A stretch of 64,000 nucleotides of DNA. Source: Imperialibacter sp040222815 (GTDB taxonomy: Bacteria; Bacteroidota; Bacteroidia; Cytophagales; Cyclobacteriaceae). The position numbers and the translations under genes are program-made. Below, in pieces: positions 18,504 to 27,908 of this stretch (position 1 is its first letter; each line of letters starts with the position of its first letter). Under the pieces are notes generated by a model. That model did not search any database and was not told where the DNA came from. It worked only from the letters and a program-made list of their open reading frames with translations. The stretch lies in NCBI RefSeq assembly GCF_040222815.1, contig NZ_JAVKCH010000015.1, forward strand, positions 62,001 to 126,000, read 5' to 3'.

Positions 18504-18560
18504 CCCTCCGGCTCCACAAAAAAACCCGCTTTAGGCGGGTTTTTTTGTGGAGCCGGAGGG
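18504..18560. repeat. 26-bp perfect inverted repeat covering the tmRNA 3' end, with inner bidirectional terminator
   Basis: Arms 18504-18529 and 18535-18560 are perfect reverse complements around the 5-base loop TTTAG. The right arm contains the tmRNA acceptor 3' strand and part of its T-arm (18547-18560). The left arm is an inverted copy of it. The inner part ACCCGC/GCGGGT flanked by A7 and T7 is a terminator reading both ways. Confidence 0.85.
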
Positions 18561-18949
18561 AGTCGAACCCTCGTCCAGATAAGGGAAAAATGTACCGTCT
18601 ACATGCATAGTTACCGATTGAATTTTCGACTGCTTGCCGGTAGGCAACATACCAACGCACAGCTTAGCCACTTAATTTCGCAGGTGCTTAGTAGCCTCGC
18701 ACCCACTAGTTCAACCATGTCGACACCCAAAATCAGCACCGGAAGAACGAGGCACTGGTGGATGTGGCTGGGGAATCTCGCTAGAAACTCGACCCTTTAA
18801 GCCTTCACCTCAACGTTAAGTTAAGATTAAGCAGCCATGGCGTAATTAGATTCGCCAATTGTTGTTTGAGTGAATTGCTCACGGATGTACACTCATCACC
18901 CGGCACGCAAGCACAAAATCCGTCCTTACTGTCAAAACCAGTCGGCCCC
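18548..18949 (-). ncRNA. ssrA: Transfer-messenger RNA (tmRNA)
   Basis: On the minus strand the 5' end GGGGCCGACTGGTTTTGACA (from 18949) pairs its first seven bases with CGGCTCC (18555-18549) to form the acceptor stem. The T-arm reads GGGTTCGACTCCC. CCA is not encoded (ACAAA follows the acceptor). A tag reading frame at 18856-18827 encodes Gly-Glu-Ser-Asn-Tyr-Ala-Met-Ala-Ala-stop, the Bacteroidota-type tag. About 402 bases. tmRNA with SmpB rescues stalled ribosomes and marks the product for proteolysis. Confidence 0.96.
18827..18856 (-). other. ssrA: tmRNA tag-peptide reading frame (GESNYAMAA)
   Basis: Read as GGC GAA TCT AAT TAC GCC ATG GCT GCT TAA inside the tmRNA. It differs from the common Bacteroidota tag GENNYALAA at two positions (Asn to Ser, Leu to Met) and keeps the terminal Ala-Ala recognised by ClpXP-type proteases. 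Confidence 0.9.
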
Positions 18950-19201
18950 GGAGTCTACGATTTGCAAATAAGGGTACAAATATAGAGCAATAATAGTTCG
19001 CAAAGCTGAACCCAATCAGAATTGTTTCGACCTGCAACTCAGTGCTTGCCAACTGGCTACTAACTGTACACCATCCTGTTTTTTAGCAACAAAAAAGCTC
19101 TCCGGCTACTCCTTTTTTCAAAAACCACGCTATTAGACTTCAATTTAGGTGTATATTGTTCTTTAATTGTTAAAATTTATACCTACTTAAAAACACCCCA
19201 A

Positions 19202-22039
19202 TTGAGACATTTTAGTCATCCACTTTTTATTTTGCTGCTTCTGTTTGGCTTTTTTGTTTCAAAAGGCCAGGTAATTAATGGTCTTGTTACAGACAATGCC
19301 ACAGGAGAACCCCTCCCCTTTGCGAATGTTTTTGTCGACAACACTACTATAGGCACAGTAACCGACGCCGACGGTAAGTACGTCTTGAAAGGAGTCAGCC
19401 CAGGCAAAATGACTTTGGCTGCTTCCTTCGTTGGCTATATTACAAAGTCGGTATCGATTGACCTCAAAGAAGGACAGCCACTGCAAAAAGACTTTTTCCT
19501 GGCTCTCCAGGAAAAACAGCTTGACGAGGTGGAGCTTACATCGAGAAGGGACAGAAAATGGGAAAAACAGCTCGAAAGATTTGAAGAAGTTTTTATCGGC
19601 AGCAAATACGACCCCTTGGTAAGTAAAACCAAAATCCTGAACCCCTGGGCCATTGATTTCGAGGAAGGGAAGGCCAGCGATGGAATGCGCTATTTTTCTG
19701 CCACCTTCAACCAGCCTTTGGAAATTGAAAACCTGGCGCTGGGCTACAAACTGATTTATCATTTGAACGTGTTCAACCAAACCCGAAATGGCACCTTGTA
19801 TCAAGGCCCGGTGCAGTTTATTGAAATGGACACGCTTTTTGAAGATCTGTCAAAAAAATGCATGGAGAACAGGCAAAAAGCCTATCAGTCTTCATTGCGG
19901 CATCTCTTCAAGTCGATGATCAGAGGGGACTTGGCTGCTCAGCACTTCGATGTGTTTCAGGCAAAAAGTTTTGCGCTTACATATATCCGAACTAATAGCT
20001 TCGACTACGAACGTGGCAATTCCATTGAGCCTTTCTCTTTGGACAGGGCCGTCAGGCCAGGTCAGCAAATTGGCGAGTTCAAGATCGTTTCCTCCAAACG
20101 TTTGGAGGTGCACTACTCTGGTATGTCGTGGCCAAACACCTATTATCACGACATTTACCACCCCATTAGCTGGATTACCCTTAAAGGGGGCTCCACCGAA
20201 GTGACGAGCAAAGGTGTGCCTCTCGATCCCTCAGATATTGTCATCTCGGGGCACATGGCCAGGGCCAGGGTGGCGCATCTGCTCCCTCACAATTACACCC
20301 CGGGCGACACGGTGTCGGCTTTCAGTTCGACGGAGGAAATCATGATCGCCCAGCAACAATATAAACAGAACAGCCTTCGGGAGAAACCGCATTTGATTAC
20401 AGACAAGCCGTACTATTACCCGGGGGAAACGATTTGGTTCAGCGGCCAAATGCTGTACCAAAATCCCCTGATGGCCGACACCCTGAGCCGGGTGCTTTAT
20501 GTTGATCTGATCGACCCATTCCGCCAGATAGTAAAAACAGAGGCATTTCGGATTGAGAACGGCAAAGTCACCGGACAACTTGCTCTTCCGTCATATATAC
20601 AAGCCGGCGATTACAACCTCAGGGCCTACACACGATGGATGCAGAACTTCCCTTCGAGCGACATTACTTACCAGCCATTGCCAATCATTAATCTTTACGA
20701 GACGGTAGTAAATACAACGGTACACGGCGACAAGACAACCGATCCTGATTTATTGATCTCGATCAGCACTGACAACGACCGTTACCGACCCCGCGACAAA
20801 GTGCAAGTATCCCTGAGCGTAATGGATACTGACGAAGGGGCCATTTCTTCCAACCTGACTGTGTCGGTTACTGACACACTTCGGGTAGCCTCGGTTCCAA
20901 CAAGCCCAACATTACAGCAAGCCTATAACTGGGTGCTCAACGGAAAGCCCACCCCCTACTTCACCCAACCGGAATATCAAATCGAATATGGCATTAGTGT
21001 GAGTGGGCAGTTTCTTAACAAAAAAGGAGCACCCGAAGCCGCCAATATTACGATAGTGCAAGGCGAATATGAAGACTATGGGGTGGTAGCCGCCGACTCA
21101 ACGGGTAATTTTTGGGCAAGTGGTTTGCAATTCAACGATAGTTCTGCCATTGCCATGGCTGCTATCAATGAAAAAGGGAAACCGTACGGATCGGTGCAAC
21201 TGGCAAAGCAAGCCGTACCTGAAGTAAAAGCAAAGCTTACCAAACTCAACCTGACTGTTAAAGAACAGGAGTTGCCGCAGCCCATTTTTTCTCTTCCCAA
21301 CGATGTCGACTATACACTGCTCAATGAAGTGGTGGTGGAAAGCTCCAAGATTGAACCCTTGTCAGAAAGGAACTATGGCTTTGGCCCTGGCGATAAAACT
21401 TTTACCCAGGAGGATATTCAGAGATCTTCCGGGCAGGGAGTGATGTCTATTATTGAAAGAGGCATGCCTGGTTTTAATAGAAATGGCATGTATCGGAAAA
21501 ACTATGGAGCAGCCAGAGGAAACTATTATCCTACGCCGTTGGTCATTATTGATGGTCAGCGATTTCAGGAACAGGCGCCTCCGGAGCCAGGCAATACAGG
21601 AGTTGATTATTTAGACCGGCTCAATCCCGCTGATATTAAAAGCATCACAGTTTACACCTACAACGCCGGAGTTTTCGGCATGGCTGGATTTGACGGTGTT
21701 ATTATGGTAGAAACGAACCTTGGCGGAGAAAGACAGGCAGACGAAAAACCCACCATTTTCAATAAAGACGGCTTTAGCCTTTACACGGTCAAAGGATACA
21801 CCCCAGCCCAGGAATTCAGAGCACCCGATTATTCCCAGCGAAAGGAAAGCCATAGCGAGCCCGACACCCGGTCGACCATTTACTGGAATCCTTCACTCAT
21901 CACAGATAGTGAAACAGGTAAAGCTGAATTTTCTTTCTATGCGGCCGATTCGCCTACTGTGTATAGAATTGTAGTAGAAGGCATGACGGAAGACAATACA
22001 CCGGTGAGGGAGGTGAGGTATATTGAAGTGAGAAAATAG
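19202..22039 (+). CDS. Outer-membrane protein with carboxypeptidase-regulatory, MG2 and TonB-plug-like domains
   Basis: The 945-residue protein has a signal peptide (from TTG 19202; FILLLLFGFFVSKGQ). A carboxypeptidase-regulatory-like domain follows (about 23-105: GLVTDNATGEPLPFANVFV, SFVGYITKSV), then a long middle region, an MG2-like macroglobulin strand set starting LITDKPYYYPGETIWFSG (about 395-500), and a plug-like domain near the end (PLVIIDGQRF, INPADIKS-like LNPADIKSITVY, GVIMVETN). It ends in a beta segment without a full barrel, so it is not a SusC transporter. Such MG2-plug proteins are common in Bacteroidota and their role is unsettled. TACCTACTTAAA stands 10 bases before the start. 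Confidence 0.8.
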   Translation: MRHFSHPLFILLLLFGFFVSKGQVINGLVTDNATGEPLPFANVFVDNTTIGTVTDADGKYVLKGVSPGKMTLAASFVGYITKSVSIDLKEGQPLQKDFFLALQEKQLDEVELTSRRDRKWEKQLERFEEVFIGSKYDPLVSKTKILNPWAIDFEEGKASDGMRYFSATFNQPLEIENLALGYKLIYHLNVFNQTRNGTLYQGPVQFIEMDTLFEDLSKKCMENRQKAYQSSLRHLFKSMIRGDLAAQHFDVFQAKSFALTYIRTNSFDYERGNSIEPFSLDRAVRPGQQIGEFKIVSSKRLEVHYSGMSWPNTYYHDIYHPISWITLKGGSTEVTSKGVPLDPSDIVISGHMARARVAHLLPHNYTPGDTVSAFSSTEEIMIAQQQYKQNSLREKPHLITDKPYYYPGETIWFSGQMLYQNPLMADTLSRVLYVDLIDPFRQIVKTEAFRIENGKVTGQLALPSYIQAGDYNLRAYTRWMQNFPSSDITYQPLPIINLYETVVNTTVHGDKTTDPDLLISISTDNDRYRPRDKVQVSLSVMDTDEGAISSNLTVSVTDTLRVASVPTSPTLQQAYNWVLNGKPTPYFTQPEYQIEYGISVSGQFLNKKGAPEAANITIVQGEYEDYGVVAADSTGNFWASGLQFNDSSAIAMAAINEKGKPYGSVQLAKQAVPEVKAKLTKLNLTVKEQELPQPIFSLPNDVDYTLLNEVVVESSKIEPLSERNYGFGPGDKTFTQEDIQRSSGQGVMSIIERGMPGFNRNGMYRKNYGAARGNYYPTPLVIIDGQRFQEQAPPEPGNTGVDYLDRLNPADIKSITVYTYNAGVFGMAGFDGVIMVETNLGGERQADEKPTIFNKDGFSLYTVKGYTPAQEFRAPDYSQRKESHSEPDTRSTIYWNPSLITDSETGKAEFSFYAADSPTVYRIVVEGMTEDNTPVREVRYIEVRK

Positions 22040-22048
22040 CCAGAAACA

Positions 22049-22084
22049 GAAAGCCCTTCAGACTAATGTGGATGAAGGGCTTTC
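22049..22084. terminator. Convergent bidirectional hairpin terminator
   Basis: Arms GAAAGCCCTTC (22049-22059) and GAAGGGCTTTC (22074-22084) are perfect over 11 bp with a 14-base loop, between two convergent genes. The U runs are weak on both sides. Confidence 0.65.
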
Positions 22085-22102
22085 GATCAGGTTTAAGTCC
22101 CT

Positions 22103-22825
22103 TTACAGGTTTTCTACTTCTTCCTGCAAGTTGTTCCGCACAAGTAGTCCGGTTGCCAGGCTCGATAATAATAGCCTGTCTTCCTCACTTAACGACGTGT
22201 CCAGCCACACCCTCCCTTTGTTCAGAGTTTCGACGGCCCCTACCACTTTGTCGCCCTGGAGGAATTCATAGCCAAACACCTGTGTTTGCGGGATTTTTGA
22301 CCCTTGCAGTTTGGTTATTCCTTTTATGGTAAAGTACTCATCGCCTTTTTCATCCAAAACTACTCCCTGGCATTTGGCCGTCAGTTGCTGGTTGTTTGGG
22401 TTGAGCAAAAGAAAGTCGAAGCGCTGAAGCTCTGGCTGCGAAAAATAGACGGCACCCGCAAAGACATCCTTTTGTTTGAGCGGAATCTGAAAATAGCCTT
22501 TTGCCAGGGAAAGGTGGTTATCCTTCAGGCGGCTGTCTCCCAGAAAGTTTACCCCAGCGCCAGCCTCTTTGTTTACTATGTTAAAAGCAAGGCTTTCCTT
22601 TCCGCCGGAAAAGTCAACAAGGAAGGGAACATGATAACTAAAGGTCATGCTGCGGTCAATCTTGCTCGTTTCGTAAGGGCCAAATTTAATGACCTGGTTG
22701 ACCTGCCAGCCATTTTTGCCCTGAACCTCATACGACTCTGCACTAGTGGCGAAGTCTTGCTGAAGTGAAACCTGAGCAGTTTTGCATGAAACTGCTGCTA
22801 AAAAAATAAACGCTAGTCTTTTCAT
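22103..22825 (-). CDS. Lipoprotein of unknown function
   Basis: From ATG 22823-22825 it has 240 residues. The ORF extends to 22918, but only this start gives the lipoprotein signal MKRLAFIFLAAVSC (Cys14). The remainder is beta-rich (QRFDFLLLNPNNQQLTAKCQG, DEYFTIKGITKLQG), with a helical C-terminus (SEEDRLLLSSLATGLL). I do not recognise the family. It is convergent with the MG2-plug gene and follows the M14 peptidase genes in the same direction behind their terminator, so it has its own promoter. Confidence 0.7.
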   Translation of the reverse strand: MKRLAFIFLAAVSCKTAQVSLQQDFATSAESYEVQGKNGWQVNQVIKFGPYETSKIDRSMTFSYHVPFLVDFSGGKESLAFNIVNKEAGAGVNFLGDSRLKDNHLSLAKGYFQIPLKQKDVFAGAVYFSQPELQRFDFLLLNPNNQQLTAKCQGVVLDEKGDEYFTIKGITKLQGSKIPQTQVFGYEFLQGDKVVGAVETLNKGRVWLDTSLSEEDRLLLSSLATGLLVRNNLQEEVENL

Positions 22826-22895
22826 ATTGAGTTTTAAAAATGAAAAAGACATAGCAACTCCAATGCCAGATTTATCGTTTCCGACCAGCCAAAAA

Positions 22896-22924
22896 CAAAA
22901 AAAGGCCGCACTGGGCAACCTTTT
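22896..22924 (-). terminator. Terminator after the M14 peptidase pair
   Basis: On the minus strand an AAAG / CTTT plus GCC / GGC hairpin (with a short bulge) is followed by seven T, 24 bases after the peptidase stop at 22949. Confidence 0.6.
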
Positions 22925-22948
22925 GTATTACAAATCAATTTTAGCGAT

Positions 22949-24685
22949 TTACCTCGTCACCACTCCCCCCTTTTCGCTATCCACTTTCACCGTGTATTTA
23001 CCAGAGCCGCTCACTATCCAGCGAACGGTTACCGCTTCCATACCCGGTATGTTTTCGACAGGAATTTTGGCAGGAGCTACCTTCTGCTCGGTGGTCTTGT
23101 TCATATCCACGTCGGTCACGACCATGCCAGCCACCACATTGGCTCCCTCAAGAGAAATGTAGTCGGGGCGGATGATCTTGTTCTTGGTGTCGTGACTGGA
23201 GTGGGTTGGGATCAGCCTTTTGTTGGCAATGGTAGCTGTTACCTGCTTCAATCCGCCGCCAAGGTCTTTTTCTTCTACTTTTTCTATCACCAACTTGGGC
23301 GTGTGGTAAGCATGGAAAATCAGGAACGCCATGTTTCTGTGCGCATCATTTTCCAGCAGGAAGCCAGGATTGTCTCTGCCAAAATTCTTTCTAAAGCCAC
23401 CTATCTCGATCTTGCCAAGCTCGGGATGGTCAAATTCCTTCCAATCCACAAAGGCATCAGTCATCAGCAAGTTCTTCTCAAACTTATACATGTCCTTCTG
23501 CACTTCGTCTCCTCTTCTCCCCCCTTTGTAGTCTTTGCCAAACATAAAGTAAGGATGGTACAGCTCGTTGGTGAAAGTGAAAATACCACGGCAGCCATGG
23601 AACCAGTCGAGCTCACCACCAAAGGCTGTGTACAAGTCCTTCCAAACCACCATGTAGGTGTAGCCCGGCATAATGCTTTCTCCCAGCTCCCCAATGGCAT
23701 CATACACCTTGTCGTCGGTGGAGTTATAAGTTCCTCTGTCCTCTTCAGCCCCAGGCCCTCTCAGGATCATGCCACCAGAGTTGTGAAAACTTTGTGCGCC
23801 GCCAATATTGGGGTGTTTCATTACAAACTCCATCACGTTCCTGTTTTCAGGCACAGAAAACGGGTACTTATGTGCCCCTCTCTGGATGTACTCAGGCTGC
23901 CAGTTCCAACCCCAGTCACGGTTGGGGTCGTAGTAGCCACCCACCCGGTCTTCGTTCACTTCACCGTCTCCATCGTTGTCTTTGCCTTCGTAGCCGAGCA
24001 TTTCGTATTCACCTGGCTCTCCTGCTTCTACTTCAATCATTTGCCGAGGGTCGGTGGGATCAATGATGTATCGACCATTAGGGTTCTTGCGGCGCATCAT
24101 GGTCACTTCGCCATCTCCATTCAGGTCGTCATAGCCATCTTCGTCTACCAGACCATCTCTGTCATCATCAATCGGCATCATACCCGAGCGTGGCGTATTC
24201 GCTGTGTTAACGCCTTTCATATAGTCGTTCCTGGCATCAGGGTTAATAGTAGGCACGATATAGAAAACCTTGTCGGCCAGCAAATCCTTGATGAAATCGT
24301 TGTAGTACCAGCTTTCAGCCAGGTACCAGGCGGTGTACATAGCAAACTCACCACCCTGAATCTCATTGGAGTGAATATTGCCGTCGACGTACATGCCTGG
24401 CTTGCGATCCACGTTGCCTTTGGAAAAATCTGTGATGGTCAGGGCAATCATGTCACGCCCTTCATAGGTTTTGCCGATAGTCTCCACCTTTACAAGGTTA
24501 GGATGCGCCTCAGACAACTTTTTGGCGATAGCCCACAGTCCTTCGGAGGTGTAGTACCTGTTCCAGCTTACTTGAACCTTGGGGTTCGGTGGGCTACCCG
24601 CTGCTTTAAATATCTGATCGGGCGTTTGGGCCGACACACTCAACCCCGCCAAAAGAATGATGAAAGTATATAGTATTCTCTTCAT
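22949..24685 (-). CDS. Secreted M14 zinc carboxypeptidase with Asp-rich calcium-type loops
   Basis: From ATG 24683-24685 it has 578 residues. Upstream ORF residues precede the signal peptide MKRILYTFIILLAGLSVSAQ. The zinc ligands are His105 and Glu108 in GNIHSNE and His301 in SFHNSGG. The substrate-binding Arg152 lies in NPDARND and a likely catalytic Glu in FTFTNELYHP. Inserted Asp/Gly-rich loops (DDDRDGLVDEDGYDDLNGDGE, about 173-193) look like calcium-binding repeats. A C-terminal beta domain (about 490-578) ends SGSGKYTVKVDSEKGG. It should trim or cleave peptides outside the cell or in the periplasm. Its partner gene starts 8 bases upstream. Confidence 0.9.
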   Translation of the reverse strand: MKRILYTFIILLAGLSVSAQTPDQIFKAAGSPPNPKVQVSWNRYYTSEGLWAIAKKLSEAHPNLVKVETIGKTYEGRDMIALTITDFSKGNVDRKPGMYVDGNIHSNEIQGGEFAMYTAWYLAESWYYNDFIKDLLADKVFYIVPTINPDARNDYMKGVNTANTPRSGMMPIDDDRDGLVDEDGYDDLNGDGEVTMMRRKNPNGRYIIDPTDPRQMIEVEAGEPGEYEMLGYEGKDNDGDGEVNEDRVGGYYDPNRDWGWNWQPEYIQRGAHKYPFSVPENRNVMEFVMKHPNIGGAQSFHNSGGMILRGPGAEEDRGTYNSTDDKVYDAIGELGESIMPGYTYMVVWKDLYTAFGGELDWFHGCRGIFTFTNELYHPYFMFGKDYKGGRRGDEVQKDMYKFEKNLLMTDAFVDWKEFDHPELGKIEIGGFRKNFGRDNPGFLLENDAHRNMAFLIFHAYHTPKLVIEKVEEKDLGGGLKQVTATIANKRLIPTHSSHDTKNKIIRPDYISLEGANVVAGMVVTDVDMNKTTEQKVAPAKIPVENIPGMEAVTVRWIVSGSGKYTVKVDSEKGGVVTR

Positions 24686-24693
24686 GACTGTTC

Positions 24694-26352
24694 TTATTTG
24701 AGATTGATTGTTTTCGTATCTATTCCAGTCTGCGCCGAGCCTGCAGAAAGCTTCACACTGCCTGAACCCTTCACCAGCCACGACATCGTCACTTTGTCGC
24801 CCCCTTCAATGGACGAAATGAGCTTCACCTTGTCGCCGGAAATGATCTGCTGACTACCCGATAATACCATTTCAACTTTGGTCATTCGCACCCATCTTGT
24901 CTTTTGAGCCAGTTCAGTCATGGTAGCCAGCGTGCCTGCATTGAAAATGTCGGCAGTAATACGTGTCATTCCCTTGCCAACTGCTTCAGTTGTCAGGTTC
25001 TCAATTTTTACCTGTGGCTTCATGGTGGCCAGCTTGGTTATGAACTTGTTCTGCTTGGCCGAGATGTCGGCTACCAAACTGAAAGGCGGATTATAGGGAG
25101 CAAAAGGCTTCCAGCTTCCTACTTCCACTTTTTTGCCCGGAAAATCAGGGTGGTTCACTGCCTTCCATTGAACAAACAAATCGTGGTTATTGGCTTCAGC
25201 CCAACGCAGGTAGTCCACTTCTTTGTTTTTATCCTTATTGGCTTTGTATTTGGCCTTGGCCGTACTGTCCTCAGGCATTTTAAACTCAGGCCAGCTCCAG
25301 GCTGGTGTGCCAAACGAATAGCGGGCGTAATGGAAGTAACCCCACTCCATAAAACCGCCGCCTTGCACAACCGACTGGGCTCCTTCTTTTTTGCCAACGA
25401 TGTCTGCATAGCTTTTCGACACCAATGCATTGGCGTCAGCATCAGTTTTCAGCATGCCTTTAAGTACTCTTTTGGACGCCTCACCAGCGTTGTATTTTAT
25501 CGGTGCATTCAAGTTGTCAGAAGAACCAAAAGTAACCAGAGCAAACACATTCCAGCGCTCAAAAAGAAAATCGAGCAGTGCACGGTTTTCCTTGTCGGCG
25601 ACAGGGAAGTCTCCCGCTCCGGGCTGAAAATAAGGGAAATCCCATGTGAGGGAACTATTGAAATTGATGCCACCAGCGCCGTCTTCATTGAAGGCACCGT
25701 CTTTATCGTTATCTGTGCCCTCTGCGAAATAGAGGTAGCCACCTGTTTCGCCGTCCGCTGCCTTTACCATGATGCGGTCGTCGGCTTCGCTTTTTTTCCA
25801 TTCCCCGGTAGAATCTTCCACACGAATCATGGTCACAAGGCCGTCTCCGTCAAGATCCTCGTAACCATCCTCACCATTTTGGCCGTCACGGTCATCGTCG
25901 GTTGCACGGGCGTTGCCAGTTCTGGCGTACTTAAGCGAGGCAAAAAACTGATCCGACGCTTCGGGGTTTACATTGGGCAGCACATAGAAAGTAGTTGTCG
26001 CCAGCAGATTCTTCACGGAGTCCGTCTGCGACGAAGCCATCAGCTGCTCGGCAAACTTGAGTGCCAGCTCCGTGCTTACAATATATCGCCCGTCAACCCC
26101 ACCGGCTACTACAATGGCCGGGTGATTGTCGATATCGCCCGATCCAAGTGTCAGCACCCAAATGTCTTTGCCGTCGTCGGTTTTTCCGATGGACTGTAGT
26201 TTGGCCACTGAGGCGTACTGCCTTGAGAGTGATTGTAGCTGAGTAGTTATCTGCTGGCTCGACCGGTAGTCGTCCTGGGCCTGCGAAAATCCATAGGCCA
26301 GCGTTACCAAAAGTGTTGTTATTAGGAGCCTCGCCCCTGCTTTTTTAGACAT
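24694..26352 (-). CDS. M14-like protein lacking zinc ligands (pseudopeptidase paralogue)
   Basis: The 552-residue protein has a signal peptide (LLITTLLVTLAYGFSQAQ) and the same architecture as its neighbour: the M14 core, Asp-rich loops (DDDRDGQNGEDGYEDLDGDG) and a matching C-terminal beta domain. Where the active paralogue has GNIHSNE, this one has GGVDGRY, replacing His and Glu by Asp87 and Tyr90. SFHNSGG becomes TFGSSDN, and the Arg of NPDAR becomes Ser. It cannot bind zinc in the M14 manner. It is translated just before the active enzyme (8-base gap), so a role as partner, inhibitor or binding protein is possible (inference). A GT-rich coding frame with no breaks argues against a pseudogene. 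Confidence 0.88.
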   Translation of the reverse strand: MSKKAGARLLITTLLVTLAYGFSQAQDDYRSSQQITTQLQSLSRQYASVAKLQSIGKTDDGKDIWVLTLGSGDIDNHPAIVVAGGVDGRYIVSTELALKFAEQLMASSQTDSVKNLLATTTFYVLPNVNPEASDQFFASLKYARTGNARATDDDRDGQNGEDGYEDLDGDGLVTMIRVEDSTGEWKKSEADDRIMVKAADGETGGYLYFAEGTDNDKDGAFNEDGAGGINFNSSLTWDFPYFQPGAGDFPVADKENRALLDFLFERWNVFALVTFGSSDNLNAPIKYNAGEASKRVLKGMLKTDADANALVSKSYADIVGKKEGAQSVVQGGGFMEWGYFHYARYSFGTPAWSWPEFKMPEDSTAKAKYKANKDKNKEVDYLRWAEANNHDLFVQWKAVNHPDFPGKKVEVGSWKPFAPYNPPFSLVADISAKQNKFITKLATMKPQVKIENLTTEAVGKGMTRITADIFNAGTLATMTELAQKTRWVRMTKVEMVLSGSQQIISGDKVKLISSIEGGDKVTMSWLVKGSGSVKLSAGSAQTGIDTKTINLK

Positions 26353-26461
26353 AATCGATTGATTTGATCAGGAGTAAAGTAAAGCAGAGTGCATGAGTCG
26401 GCACATAACATTTTTATAAGGTGCACTCAGGTCATTTGGGAGGCCATTGGGTTATGTATGG

Positions 26462-27712
26462 TTATTCCTGTGATGGTTCCATGTTGGTTCCTTTTGCCAT
26501 TTCAAAAACAACTTTGGTACCCTTGCCCACTTCACTTTCAATGGTGAGTTGGCCATTACACTGACTTGCAAACTGCCTGACAATAAGCAAACCAAGACCT
26601 GACCCCTTTTCTCCTGAGGTTCCTGCGGTGGTGCGTCTGTCGTTCCAGTTAAAAAGAGCTCTAATGGCCTCCTGCGACATTCCCTGACCAGTGTCCTCCA
26701 CAACAATCCTATCCAGGCCTTCACTCTCCTCCAGGGTTACTGAAATAGCGCCTTCGGAAGTAAACTTATTCGCATTTGTAACCAGATTTCTTATCACAAA
26801 CCTGATGATGTCCCGATCAGCGGTTATAACGGAACCTTTCTTTACTTTATTCAATAAGCTATTCCCCTTCGCAACAGCACTCCCTTTTATTCTGTGAAGT
26901 TGTTCCTCGGCGATATCGTGCAGATCAAACTTATCCGAATGTAAAGATGCATCGTTGAGCTGGCTCGTAGCCCAGCTAAGCAGGTTTCCGAGCAAATCGG
27001 AGGTGCTTTCCAGGCGCTCATTCAAATCAGCTCCCAGGTTGTCTATCTCTTCTTTAGAAAGTCTGCCATCTACGAAAAGATTGAAAAGCTGCTTCAAGTT
27101 CTCAACTGGCCCCTTTAAGTCGTGGCCAATAATCGACAACAGCCTGGTGAGTGTCTTATTGTGGGAGGAAAGCTCTTCTTTTTGTTTGTCAACGGTTTTG
27201 AGTGCTTCAGTCAGGTGACGGTTATTCTTCCGAAGCTCGAAATAGGTGACCACCTGCTTAGCCAATATCTTTAGCGCCCGTTGCTGAACCTCGGTAAGGG
27301 TGGTCGGCTCGGTTCCAATAACGCACAAAGTTCCGAGGCTATATCCCTTTGCCGACTTGAGAGGAACACCGGCGTAGAACCTTATGTGAGGGGCCCCTTC
27401 CACAAGCGGGTTGTCGTGAAACCGCTCGTCTTGTTTGGCATCCGGCACCATCATTAGATCATCGCCATGGATGGCATGAGCGCAGAAAGCGAAATCCCGC
27501 TCTCCTTCTCTGCCGTCAATTCCCTTTCTGGCTTTGTGCCATTGCCTTTTCTCGTCAATCAAGGTAATTGTTGAGATGGGCTTATTGCAGATTTCGGAAG
27601 CTAACTGCACAATTTCATCGAGCTCCTCTTCTTCAGGTGTGTCTAAAATGTTGTAGGAAAGTAAATCGGCCAAACGAGCCTTCTCATCCTTCGAAATCGG
27701 GGGTGTTACCAT
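26462..27712 (-). CDS. Cytoplasmic GAF-domain sensor histidine kinase
   Basis: The 416-residue protein has no membrane segment. A GAF domain (about 20-165: TLIDEKRQWHKARKG, CAHAI, RFYAGVPL, LGTLCVI) of the type often placed before kinases is followed by a coiled linker (about 170-190). The HisKA box holds His197 in IIGHDLKGP, and the ATPase domain shows the N-box (RNLVTNANKFT), G1 (VEDTGQGMS) and G2 (GEKGSGLGLLIVRQF) motifs. Phosphotransfer should reach a response regulator encoded elsewhere. It is transcribed towards the M14 genes with 109 bases between, so it is probably a separate unit. Confidence 0.92.
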   Translation of the reverse strand: MVTPPISKDEKARLADLLSYNILDTPEEEELDEIVQLASEICNKPISTITLIDEKRQWHKARKGIDGREGERDFAFCAHAIHGDDLMMVPDAKQDERFHDNPLVEGAPHIRFYAGVPLKSAKGYSLGTLCVIGTEPTTLTEVQQRALKILAKQVVTYFELRKNNRHLTEALKTVDKQKEELSSHNKTLTRLLSIIGHDLKGPVENLKQLFNLFVDGRLSKEEIDNLGADLNERLESTSDLLGNLLSWATSQLNDASLHSDKFDLHDIAEEQLHRIKGSAVAKGNSLLNKVKKGSVITADRDIIRFVIRNLVTNANKFTSEGAISVTLEESEGLDRIVVEDTGQGMSQEAIRALFNWNDRRTTAGTSGEKGSGLGLLIVRQFASQCNGQLTIESEVGKGTKVVFEMAKGTNMEPSQE

Positions 27713-27864
27713 TTTTTATTTATTACTCGATAAATACTTAACAGGTTAACGGCGGTAACATGTCACTACAACATACGAAAGCCTGGTATAGTTTGGATTT
27801 AAAATACACAATAGGAAGCAAACAGCAAGATGCGACGCCTGCTCTCTTTAATGGCCACAAAACA

Positions 27865-27890
27865 AAAAAGGGGCTGGTTGGCCCCTTTTT
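27865..27890 (-). terminator. Terminator of the PadR-FtsX operon
   Basis: Perfect arms AAAAAGGGGC (27865-27874) and GCCCCTTTTT (27881-27890) with loop TGGTTG. On the minus strand they are followed by a T-rich run. It lies 19 bases after the permease stop. Confidence 0.88.
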
Positions 27891-27908
27891 ATTCAATTTT
27901 GAGAAAGC

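Noticed and set aside
23192..24673. 493-residue plus-strand ORF
   Set aside because: It is antisense to the M14 peptidase gene, whose motifs are intact; the open frame is a composition effect.
24904..26199. 431-residue plus-strand ORF
   Set aside because: It is antisense to the zinc-free M14 paralogue, which has a signal peptide and conserved layout.
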